In this document: positions 46,193-53,942 of the stretch, piece by piece
Layout: each line of letters begins with the position of its first letter
Position numbering within the stretch: the stretch's first letter is position 1
Assembly (NCBI GenBank): GCA_965200435.1
Contig: OZ241337.1
Coordinates: forward strand, 496,001-560,000
DNA length: 64,000 nucleotides
Direction: 5' to 3'
Source: Bin75 sp965200435
GTDB lineage: Bacteria > Nitrospirota > Nitrospiria > Nitrospirales > UBA8639
Program-made: the position numbers and the translations under genes
The notes under the pieces: generated by a model
Database searches by the model: none
The model's input: the letters and a program-made list of their open reading frames with translations, nothing else
Told to the model about the DNA's origin: nothing

Positions 46193-46558
46193 TCAGCTTC
46201 CTTCTTCCAATCGAAGATCGTGCGCGTCCGTTAGCAGCATGTAGGCTTCACCCCACTGATTGGGACTGTCCAGACTCCACGCCTCCCGGACCCCCTCTTT
46301 TTTCAAGCGCAATCCCCAGACGCCTCCGAACACGACGTAAGCCGCCCCACGTCCGGATTCCTCAACAGGCCGAACCAGTGCAGGGCACGTCGGACAATCT
46401 TCATTATCGGTCCATCCCACGATATCACACCATTCACCCCGCGAAGCACGTTCGTAACTCTTGACCTGTCGAAGGCGTTGCGCGGGCCCTAATTCCTTAA
46501 ACCGCAGAAAAACGGACGACTCACAGTTGGGATTCTCTTCCACCTCGACAAACATCAT
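46193..46558 (-). CDS. Hypothetical protein
   Basis: The 121-residue protein has EDCPTCPALVRPVEESG and a C-terminal AWSLDSPNQWGEAYMLL. Two Cys in CPTC could bind metal. It converges with the preceding gene at 9 bases. No family is recognised. Confidence 0.5.
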   Translation of the reverse strand: MMFVEVEENPNCESSVFLRFKELGPAQRLRQVKSYERASRGEWCDIVGWTDNEDCPTCPALVRPVEESGRGAAYVVFGGVWGLRLKKEGVREAWSLDSPNQWGEAYMLLTDAHDLRLEEGS

Positions 46559-46610
46559 CGCCCCTCTATTGACGGTGTTCCTTTACGGTTGCTAGACTGG
46601 CGATCAGCCC

Positions 46611-47021
46611 ATGCAACCACAAGAATCGCTCCCCACCTCGGTTGTCCGGGAGTCTTCTCACGATTCGCTTCCGAAGGACGACGCCCCACACTCACTCCCC
46701 CTCCCGTGCCGGCGCGCCGTCAGGATGACCCTCTTTACCTTACTGGTCGCCTTTGCCGTCTTCATGGTTGCCTGGGGATTTCTGCCGGGATTCCTGGACC
46801 CGACTTTTGAACGCCACATCCAGGACAAAGACGTCATTGTGGGCATGACGCGGGAGCAAGCCATTCAAGCCTGGGGATCACCTTACCAAATGAACGTCAC
46901 CTATACTTCCCGTGGAATTCGCCGGGAAGAATGGGTCTATGAAGACTGGATCGACGCAGGGTCCGTCAAGCACCGCTATCTGTATTTTGAAGAAGGCATC
47001 CTGGTGGGAGGGTGGAAATAA
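46611..47021 (+). CDS. Membrane-anchored SmpA/OmlA-like protein
   Basis: The 136-residue protein has one TM helix (TLFTLLVAFAVFMVAWGFLPGF, residues about 40-61) and a BamE-like domain: KDVIVGMTREQAIQAWGSPYQMNVTYTSRGIRREEWVY, ending LYFEEGILVGGWK. These domains scaffold outer-membrane assembly; this small version is probably a relative of unknown role. Confidence 0.72.
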   Translation: MQPQESLPTSVVRESSHDSLPKDDAPHSLPLPCRRAVRMTLFTLLVAFAVFMVAWGFLPGFLDPTFERHIQDKDVIVGMTREQAIQAWGSPYQMNVTYTSRGIRREEWVYEDWIDAGSVKHRYLYFEEGILVGGWK

Positions 47022-47069
47022 CCCGCTACGTCACGTGGTCCGTTCGCCTGCCTTGTTTGCCCTGACTTC

Positions 47070-47360
47070 CTAAGGGGTTTCCGTAATCTGAACCCGACGT
47101 TCCCGCTCGCCTCCCCCACTGACCACAAGCACCCGCTTCCACTCACGAATTTGATAGATAGACCAGGCGTTTGGCTGTCCCTTAAAAAACGCTTGCGCAT
47201 CCTCTCCCTTGGCACTCAGGTATGTGGGTTCCGTAAATCCTTCATCCAAAACGTAATCCATCAGGTTTTCGGTTGTCATCCCTTTCCCACGTAAGACAAC
47301 ATGCGACAAAAAGGTCAGGATTTCGTCCGGGTCCGCCAGTGTGACTGGATCAAAAGCCAT
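47070..47360 (-). CDS. Hypothetical protein
   Basis: The 96-residue protein (FDPVTLADPDEILTFLSHVVL, then FKGQPNAWSIYQIREWKRVLVV) has no recognised domain. It lies 36 bases downstream of the RiPP-locus protein and may be the last gene of that operon. Confidence 0.5.
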   Translation of the reverse strand: MAFDPVTLADPDEILTFLSHVVLRGKGMTTENLMDYVLDEGFTEPTYLSAKGEDAQAFFKGQPNAWSIYQIREWKRVLVVSGGGERERRVQITETP

Positions 47361-47396
47361 ATCGTTTGTTCGGTCAAGTCAGAAGTGGGACACGTT

Positions 47397-48509
47397 TCAG
47401 GGACGGATTGTGTTGTCGGAAAATCCCGGCGCGTCAAGAACACAAGCCGTATACCCCTTTGCCGCCACACTCCATTCCTCAATAACGAGTTTGATATGGT
47501 TGGCGCCGTAATGCAGCACGAACTGGGTTCCATCCCGGCTCAGGAAGTTTTCGCTGCCGGTGCACCTGGCGTACTCAGCCGCTTTCTCCGGCAGACACCA
47601 GCCCCTGTCAGCGAGTATTTCGCCCAGTTGCGACCATGTCGCGCGACTGGTTGCGGCGTTACGGAACAATTCAATACCCAGACGACCGTGCACGCCCTGC
47701 GAGGTCACATCCAGGGACAGCGCCGGTTCGACGGCAAGTTCGTTGAAATCATCCACTTCCAGGATGTCATCCACAAGCGTCATAGGACCCGGATAGCCGA
47801 TCCGGGTCAGGAGCGCGCGTATTTCTTCCCATGGGGAGAACACGACCAGACGGGTAGCCGCTGAGGTGCGCCCCAACATGGCGCCGCACCACCAGATCTT
47901 GCTGCTTTCCGGCAACAGTCCCCATATTCGTTCCATGGCCCGGAGTTGGCCGGCATCCTGAGGCCGAGCGGCAACGAACGCCAGGGTGGCACAGATGACG
48001 CCCGGGTTGATGTGATCCTTGTCAAGCTCCTGTCTCGTGCAGAGATAAAGCCCCGGCGCCTTGATGCCTGTTTCCATATCGGGCATGGATAGAATATCGT
48101 ATTCAAGCACCGCGTGAGCAAAGAATCCGGAGAGAAAAGAACCTGGTTGCTGAAGCTCCTCCAGAAAGCGCGACAGACCCGCCGGTGAAGAACTTGGCGT
48201 CTGGCTCCCCGTGTGATATGATGTATAGCGGTCTGCTATAGCCGTCCTCAGCGGGACGGCAAATGAAACATCGCAGCCCGCATCCTGCTGCGCCAGCGGA
48301 AACTCAAAGCCAAACTTTACCTCGGCCGCAGCCGCCGGCAGAACGGCCAGCGTCTGCGTCATTCGTGTCCAGTTGGCGCTGTCAATCAAGCGCGCCGATA
48401 GAACCGGCCTGACGAAATCAAGCACATCACTGAACGTTGTAAAACGGGATAACCAGTTTAACCCGGATTGCTCAGTCAAAGTGGTCGTCATCTGTGGAAC
48501 CCCTGTCAT
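47397..48509 (-). CDS. Unrecognised protein of the NHLP RiPP locus
   Basis: The 370-residue protein is soluble with no TM segment. Visible features: VKFGFEFPLAQQDAGCDVSFAVPL, ATRLVVFSPWEEIRALLTRIGYPG, a middle LGIELF and a C-terminal HIKLVIEEWSVAAKGYTACVLDA. It shows no Walker, SAM, FeS or lanthionine-synthase motif. Its place downstream of the precursor suggests a maturation or immunity role. A terminator hairpin (48569-48606) separates it from the precursor. Start may be 48509 or 48491. Confidence 0.65.
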   Translation of the reverse strand: MTGVPQMTTTLTEQSGLNWLSRFTTFSDVLDFVRPVLSARLIDSANWTRMTQTLAVLPAAAAEVKFGFEFPLAQQDAGCDVSFAVPLRTAIADRYTSYHTGSQTPSSSPAGLSRFLEELQQPGSFLSGFFAHAVLEYDILSMPDMETGIKAPGLYLCTRQELDKDHINPGVICATLAFVAARPQDAGQLRAMERIWGLLPESSKIWWCGAMLGRTSAATRLVVFSPWEEIRALLTRIGYPGPMTLVDDILEVDDFNELAVEPALSLDVTSQGVHGRLGIELFRNAATSRATWSQLGEILADRGWCLPEKAAEYARCTGSENFLSRDGTQFVLHYGANHIKLVIEEWSVAAKGYTACVLDAPGFSDNTIRP

Positions 48510-48568
48510 GTCAGCCTGACCTGCTTTTTGCCCTTCCTCTCTGCAAGTTCAAGTTGGTTAAGCGGACA

Positions 48569-48606
48569 AAACAGAGGGGGCCAGACGAATGCCGCCCCCT
48601 CTGTTT
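48569..48606 (-). terminator. Strong hairpin between precursor and downstream gene
   Basis: A 13-bp perfect stem (AAACAGAGGGGGC with GCCCCCTCTGTTT) around a 12-base loop; on the minus strand it is followed by TTGTCC. It would let the precursor be transcribed in excess over the downstream gene. Confidence 0.75.
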
Positions 48607-48758
48607 CCTCTCACTCAAGAGAGGCGCGAGTTCAAGGTTCCGCGTAGCAGCCTTGCGGGGCTTGAAGTTGCCACTCAGTGAAAACCCTGCAGGCAAATGT
48701 CGCTCTTGAAATCCTCTCAAGTAAATGCTGCCCTCAACGTGCGTCCCAACAAGGACAG

Positions 48759-49025
48759 TCATTTGTAATATCCGCGATTGTGTGGCCACCCGCCCCCGGA
48801 GACAGAGGCCATCTGCTCGCTCGTCAGCTTCGAGGAGGGCGGCAGCACAAAATAGGCATTCTCCGCATCATCCTCTACCACGTGCACCTTGAAGCTGTCA
48901 GGCAGATTGAGCCCGAACTCATCAGCCACAGTCGACTTCGGATCCGTCAACAGCCGCGCCCGAAACTCGCTGTCATTGTCAGCTTTTTCAATCAGTTCAC
49001 TCCGCATTTCTGAAATGGCTTTCAT
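48759..49025 (-). CDS. NHLP-type RiPP precursor peptide 1
   Basis: The 88-residue peptide has the nitrile-hydratase-alpha-like leader: ISEMRSELIEKADNDSEFRARLLTDPKS, then EEFGL-like ADEFGLNLPDSFKVHVVEDD and FVLPPSSKLTSEQM, ending in SVSGGG. The C39 peptidase should cut after the double glycine, leaving a 9-10 residue core GWPHNRGYYK. A strong AAGGAGGG precedes the ATG. The core is unusually short and aromatic. Confidence 0.85.
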   Translation of the reverse strand: MKAISEMRSELIEKADNDSEFRARLLTDPKSTVADEFGLNLPDSFKVHVVEDDAENAYFVLPPSSKLTSEQMASVSGGGWPHNRGYYK

Positions 49026-49089
49026 GGTCAGTCCCTCCTTTTGTTAAGCTGTGAACGATTCATGCTAATAGCTCCGACCCATATACAAC

Positions 49090-49395
49090 AAATGTCGTCT
49101 TTTGTCAATAAGGCCACCCACTGGTGGACGTATCCCGGGTCCCCAAAAATGAACGCTCATGCGGAACGGTTCAATCGCACCCTTCAAGAGATGTTTGTGG
49201 ACTATCAACGAGGATCTGCTGTTTGACGACTTGGCGGCCTTTAACCGGAAACTGGCCGACTGGCCTACCATACCGTGTTGCCCCACCATAGCCTGGGGCA
49301 TCAAACTCCGGGACCATTTCTCCTTCACCATCAACCCGAGTGCCACAGGGGAGGGCTCTACAATCCCCTCCCAGGGGTTCTTGACACTTGGCCAC
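49090..49395 (+). mobile_element. Integrase-core transposase remnant
   Basis: Three frames together give PGSPKMNAHAERFNRTLQEM, then EDLLFDDLAAFNRKLADW, then AYHTVLPHHSLGHQTP, the C-terminal rve/IS481-like catalytic region with the Glu of ERFNRT. It is truncated and frame-broken, so inactive. Its right boundary near 49391 falls inside precursor 2. Confidence 0.8.
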
Positions 49396-49594
49396 CCGCC
49401 GCCATCTGCTCGCCTGTCAACTTCGAGGAGGGCGGCAGCACAAAACAGGCATTATCCGCATCGTCCTCTACCACGTGCACGTTGAGCCCGAACTCGTCGG
49501 CCACAATCGACTTCGGATCCGTCAACAGCCGCGCGCGAAACTCGCTGTCAGCCCTTGCCATCAGTTCACTCCGCATTTCCGAGATGGATTTCAT
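49358..49594 (-). pseudogene. NHLP-type RiPP precursor 2, core lost
   Basis: The 78-residue frame repeats the leader of precursor 1 (ISEMRSELMARADSEFRARLL, VHVVEDDADNACFVLPPSS) with a six-residue-shorter middle and a double glycine (EQMAAGG). After GGGTGGCCA the DNA no longer matches precursor 1 and instead is the end of the transposase remnant, giving QVSRTPGRGL. The native core has been replaced, so the peptide is probably non-functional. Confidence 0.75.
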
Positions 49595-49663
49595 GTTGAT
49601 GCCCTTGGAAGCAACAGGGCATCAACCCTGGCAGGCAAGCAGAGTTGTCAAACAAACGATCAG

Positions 49664-49813
49664 CTAAGGAACCTCTGATTTAGTGCACGATCGGGCGCAT
49701 GGCGGCGTGGTGTCCTCGCTCAACCCTCGACTCTCCACTTGATAGGTCTCGGGTTTCGCTGCGGGACGCCTGGCCCTGCATCCCGCTCTCACAATGAATC
49801 AGAGGTTCCCTAA
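49664..49813 (+). mobile_element. MITE copy D (142 bp, TSD CTAA)
   Basis: Element 49668-49809 begins GGAACCTCTGATTTAG, ends AATCAGAGGTTCC and is flanked by CTAA on both sides. It lies 21 bases beyond the stop of the cyclase-like gene. Confidence 0.86.
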
Positions 49814-49833
49814 CCAAGCCTGTAATCGGGAAG

Positions 49834-50847
49834 TTATCGGGTCTGATCTCTGGCAACCAGATCCAGTGCTTCAATACAGACAGCCGTGTTCAGCGCCTCG
49901 GACCCGAAACCGAAGGAGCCGTCCGGTTTTTGCCACAACAACGACTCCTGCCATCCGCCATCGCTGCGTTGCGCTGCCAGTATAGTCTGAACGGATGCTG
50001 CCGACACTTCGTCGGGCATGGCCGTATCCAGCCAGTTGAGGGCTGTGAGCGCTTGCGCCTGCTGCGCCGGTCCACGGAACCGTCCCTGCAGGTTGAACAT
50101 TTCCATGATCCGGGCAGAGACAACCGTGCGCAGCCGTGTAAAAACAGGCGGGGCCAAGCAACTCGCCCGAGCTACAGCGACGTAGAGGTCCATCGGATCC
50201 GGGTAGAAACACAAACCCAGGCTATGGGCGGTTTCCGCCTCTGCTTGCTCTTGAAACAGTCCTTCAATCCACTGCTCGGCCTGTCTCGTTGCGGGCGTTG
50301 TTCGCCCCAGCCACGCCAACACATTGGCATTCACCACACTGTCGATCTCAGGATTGCAGTCAGGGTCCGCGCTATGTGCGGCGTCGCTCATCCAGGTCAG
50401 AAAACGACCGTTGCTCTCGCGACAAACCAGCAACAGCCTAGTGTTGTAACCCAAGGTCAGCCACGGATGGGGGGACACCGCTAATGAACACAGCGAGGTG
50501 TCATCAAGGTCAGGAGAGAGGCCAGGCCAGTAGCGCCAGATACCCGGATATTCCATGCAGTTGAGCAGAAATGTGCGGCTACGGGTGCGCAATTCCTCAA
50601 TCGCAGGCTTTGGGTCTAACGTGTTAAGCGAAAGAATTCCCAGGGCTGCGACAAAAGGAACCGTCTCGTTACAAGACGCGCCAACGAGGTCCAGGTTGTT
50701 ATAATATTTTGAGGGCCAACCGCCATCGGCGCCGATGGTCTTGTCCAGAAACCGGAGTCCGCGCTGAATTGCGGAATGGATGGCGCGGCGTAGTGTTTCT
50801 GGCAAAGCGTTTGACGGCTTCCCCGAAGCGACCATGTTCTTCCCCAT
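49834..50847 (-). CDS. Class II terpene-cyclase-like protein of the RiPP locus
   Basis: The 337-residue protein belongs to the prenyltransferase/squalene-oxidase repeat superfamily. It has the class II protonation motif as DLDDTS (residues 113-118), QW-like motifs (DGGWPSKYY near 41; QRSDGGW and GSFGFG near the end) and an alpha-barrel helix pattern. It is about half the length of squalene-hopene cyclase, so it is a single-barrel version. The ATG at 50847 is preferred; the longer frame starts inside MITE copy E. Bracketed by direct MITEs D and E. It may modify the exported peptide or a lipid partner. Confidence 0.75.
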   Translation of the reverse strand: MGKNMVASGKPSNALPETLRRAIHSAIQRGLRFLDKTIGADGGWPSKYYNNLDLVGASCNETVPFVAALGILSLNTLDPKPAIEELRTRSRTFLLNCMEYPGIWRYWPGLSPDLDDTSLCSLAVSPHPWLTLGYNTRLLLVCRESNGRFLTWMSDAAHSADPDCNPEIDSVVNANVLAWLGRTTPATRQAEQWIEGLFQEQAEAETAHSLGLCFYPDPMDLYVAVARASCLAPPVFTRLRTVVSARIMEMFNLQGRFRGPAQQAQALTALNWLDTAMPDEVSAASVQTILAAQRSDGGWQESLLWQKPDGSFGFGSEALNTAVCIEALDLVARDQTR

Positions 50848-50858
50848 GGACAAAACGG

Positions 50859-51000
50859 CTAAGGAACCTCTGATTTCGTGCACGACCGGGCGCATGGCGG
50901 CGTGGTGTCCTCGCTCACCCCTCTCTCTGATACGCTTCGGTTTCGCTCCGGGACGCCTGGCCCTGCATCCCGCTCTCACACGAAATCAGAAGTTCCCTAA
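50859..51000 (+). mobile_element. MITE copy E (134 bp, TSD CTAA)
   Basis: Element 50863-50996 has lost about 8 internal bases and one base of the right repeat (AGTTCC). CTAA flanks both sides. It provides the TAG stop of the large ABC transporter gene. Confidence 0.85.
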
Positions 51001-53942
51001 GCGATCTGCCGATCGATGAAGGTACGGAATGGCCCGTCGATCTTGCTCAATTCATCGAAGGAGCCTTCCTGCACGACCCGTCCGGCCTGAAGCACGTAGA
51101 TGCGGTTGGCGTGGCGAATCGTGGAAAGCCGGTGAGCGATAACGATGCGGGTCGCGCTGGATTTCTCGATGCCGGACATGGTGAGGGTCTGACTTTCGGC
51201 ATCCAACCAACTGGTTGCTTCATCCAGTAACAGGACCGTTGGCTTGCGCACAAGTGCCGACGCTATCCGGATACGCTGACATTGCCCGCCGGAGACAGTC
51301 GATGCATTATCGCTCATCGGTGTGTACATGCCCATGGGCATGGTCGAGATATCCTTGTCAACCGACGCGTCTCGGGCAGCCTGCCAAGCGTCATCGACGG
51401 TCAGACTTTCGTCCATGCCGATGATATTGCTCATAATCAATCCAGCCTGAAGTGTGTTTTCCTGCATGACGACGCTTACGACGTGGCGGCGCAGGGCTGC
51501 AATGTCCAGACGCGAGATATCGTGGCCGTCATAGTAGACAGCGCCTGATGACGGGGCTTCCAGCCCCAGAGCCAAGCGCACCAGCGTACTCTTACCTGAG
51601 CCTGACTCACCGACGATGGCGATAAATTCACCTGGTTTTGCCCTGATGGATATGTCGTCAAGAATCAGCGGGCCGTCCGCTGAATAACGGAAACTGACAT
51701 GGTCAAAATGGACATCGCCGCTCAATTGAGTCAGCAAATCGTGACGATTCACATTTTCAGGTTGCTCGACCAGAATGCTCTGGACCTGCTCGTAGCTTGG
51801 AATCAGCGCAGCAATGACTCCAAACGAGGAGCCGAGAGCGGAAATCGAGAGAAAAAACACCATAGATGCGCTGTGAATGACAAGAAAATCACCGGTAGAC
51901 AGCGCGCCCGAATCCTGGGTCATTGCGACGGCAAACAGGGCTGCTCCAGACAGGGCGGGCACGGCGGCGCCGAATGCCACCAAGTGTTCGTTCAGTTTTG
52001 AAATGCCGATCTCGGCCAACTTCTGATTTCTGTATTGACGAGCCCAGAGCGCGTACGCGGAAGCCGTAGCACCTGTTGCCCTGAGTTTCCCTACGCCATT
52101 GATGAGCTGGAACAGGTGTCCGCTCAACTTGCGCAAGGCGCTGAGCTGACGCCGCTGATGGCCGATCTGAAGCACCCCGAGGCTGATGGTCAACCCGAGT
52201 GCAAGCAGGCCGAACCCAAGGCTCATCCAGCCAAGCGCAGTATTATAGAAAAAAATCAACGCAAACGTCGGAAACAGAAACAGCACCGACAGGAGCGCAT
52301 GGGCGGCTATCCCTGAAAAGTGGTCCCGCATTAACTGGAACGTCATGGCTCGCGCCATGAGATCGCCGGAGGTGAAGCGTGAAAAAAACTTCTGGCGCAA
52401 GCCGAGAAGACGGTCCCAGATTGCGGCGATGATTCTCGCTGTCGACCGGCCCTCCAAACGCATCATGGCCGTGCCGCGCAGCATGTTCAGCAACAAGGAC
52501 AACAGGGCCATCGCCACAAGCAGGCCGGACAGATGCAAGAGTTGACTGAGGTTGCCGGTTGGAACGACCCGGTCGGCCAGGATGCCGATAGCCATGGCCG
52601 GGACCAACAAGGCCAGGCCTGCGCCCATCCCCGTCAGCGCAACCTGGAGCAGATCCGACAGCATCCTCTTGCTTGCAACCTTCCACAGATCTTTGGCGCC
52701 TGCAGGTCGGTCATTCGGGAGCGCCCGGTAAACGAACCAGGCCGTGTCCTCAAGGGCGGCAGACGTTTTCGCATTCATCTTCACGGATGTCCCCGAAGCC
52801 GGATCAATGCACCGGTAGCGCCCCAGCATTCCTGGTATCAAGGCGACCGGTTGCCGGTTGTCACGGCGGAACGCCAGCATGGCGCCGCTGTCTCCCGTCC
52901 ACCAGTGCTCTGTCTCAGAAAGTCGGATACGCCGTCCTCGAACTCCCGAGGCATAAAGAATGGCGTCAAGGGGCGCTTCCGACTTTGAATTTCGGCGAGA
53001 TGCCTTGAACGTCACGCCTTCATACTGCCCGATGATCCGGAGCGCAGAGAGAAGAGGGGACTCAGCGTCGCTTGCAGACAGCGAGGATTGACCGACGACG
53101 TTGAACAGGTTCTCTCTCGCCGAAATCTGACCCTGGCGACGGTAGGCGCTCCGGGATCTCTGAAAATTTGCGTCATCGACGAGGAGAAGCTTGCGGTTGA
53201 GCGCCTCGGAATCCAAAACCAACCGGTGAAACTCACGAAGGCACCGGAACAGCAGGTCTTCGACAGGCAGGTCCCTTGAGGATCGGCCCGTGACAATGGC
53301 GGCACGCATAAGGGTGACCCAACTTCCCGGACTGATTGGCATTAGGCCGGACTCTTCGGCCTCCGGTTCTTTCAGGCCCAGAAAGGCGGCATCGGCGTTT
53401 CGACCATCAATCCAGGTGACGCCTTGCGCCGACGAGAGGATGCCGACCGCCTCCGTCGTCTGACCGGATGTGAGCAGGCAGTCGATCTGCGGTCTGGGAT
53501 CAATGTCACGCGCAACGGCTTCGGAAAATTCACGGATCCAGGTATCAATCTGGGTGACGATCGCACTGCGAATCACACGGCTGGACAGTTTGTCCTGCAA
53601 TGCGCGTAGTGGTATCGGTCTTATGCTGGAACCAGGCAGTCCCTTGCCGATCAGCCCCAGTCCGGGTGAATCGCCATCCCTGTCCGCGCCGAACAGAATC
53701 CGTCCCTGTCTGGCGCGCAGGACATGCTTGAAGAATGAGGTCGTGCAACCCTGCTGATATTCGACCGTAAAGAGATCGACAGCGCCACACTCCACCAACC
53801 AGGCGACGCCGGAATCGTTCAGATGCAGCGGTCGATTGCCGGCACAGGGGACCAGGTCGTCCAGGGAGCGGACAAATTCCGTAAAGCTGACGGCCTTGCC
53901 GGACGCTGCCGGTCCCTGATTACTCCGGTCTGGCGAGCTCAC
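50997..53942 (-). CDS. NHLM-type ABC transporter, permease plus ATPase with N-terminal regulatory domain
   Basis: The 981-residue protein has a large N-terminal cytosolic domain (residues about 1-400, the variable domain of NHLM transporter 2), a six-helix permease (LLQVALTGMGAGLALLVPAM onward) and an ATPase: Walker A GESGSGKST, Q-loop, signature VSGGQCQRIR, Walker B VLLLDEATSW and H-loop IAHRLS. It exports or helps export the matured peptide with the C39 transporter. It overlaps the upstream C39 gene by 23 bases. Confidence 0.9.
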   Translation of the reverse strand: MSSPDRSNQGPAASGKAVSFTEFVRSLDDLVPCAGNRPLHLNDSGVAWLVECGAVDLFTVEYQQGCTTSFFKHVLRARQGRILFGADRDGDSPGLGLIGKGLPGSSIRPIPLRALQDKLSSRVIRSAIVTQIDTWIREFSEAVARDIDPRPQIDCLLTSGQTTEAVGILSSAQGVTWIDGRNADAAFLGLKEPEAEESGLMPISPGSWVTLMRAAIVTGRSSRDLPVEDLLFRCLREFHRLVLDSEALNRKLLLVDDANFQRSRSAYRRQGQISARENLFNVVGQSSLSASDAESPLLSALRIIGQYEGVTFKASRRNSKSEAPLDAILYASGVRGRRIRLSETEHWWTGDSGAMLAFRRDNRQPVALIPGMLGRYRCIDPASGTSVKMNAKTSAALEDTAWFVYRALPNDRPAGAKDLWKVASKRMLSDLLQVALTGMGAGLALLVPAMAIGILADRVVPTGNLSQLLHLSGLLVAMALLSLLLNMLRGTAMMRLEGRSTARIIAAIWDRLLGLRQKFFSRFTSGDLMARAMTFQLMRDHFSGIAAHALLSVLFLFPTFALIFFYNTALGWMSLGFGLLALGLTISLGVLQIGHQRRQLSALRKLSGHLFQLINGVGKLRATGATASAYALWARQYRNQKLAEIGISKLNEHLVAFGAAVPALSGAALFAVAMTQDSGALSTGDFLVIHSASMVFFLSISALGSSFGVIAALIPSYEQVQSILVEQPENVNRHDLLTQLSGDVHFDHVSFRYSADGPLILDDISIRAKPGEFIAIVGESGSGKSTLVRLALGLEAPSSGAVYYDGHDISRLDIAALRRHVVSVVMQENTLQAGLIMSNIIGMDESLTVDDAWQAARDASVDKDISTMPMGMYTPMSDNASTVSGGQCQRIRIASALVRKPTVLLLDEATSWLDAESQTLTMSGIEKSSATRIVIAHRLSTIRHANRIYVLQAGRVVQEGSFDELSKIDGPFRTFIDRQIA

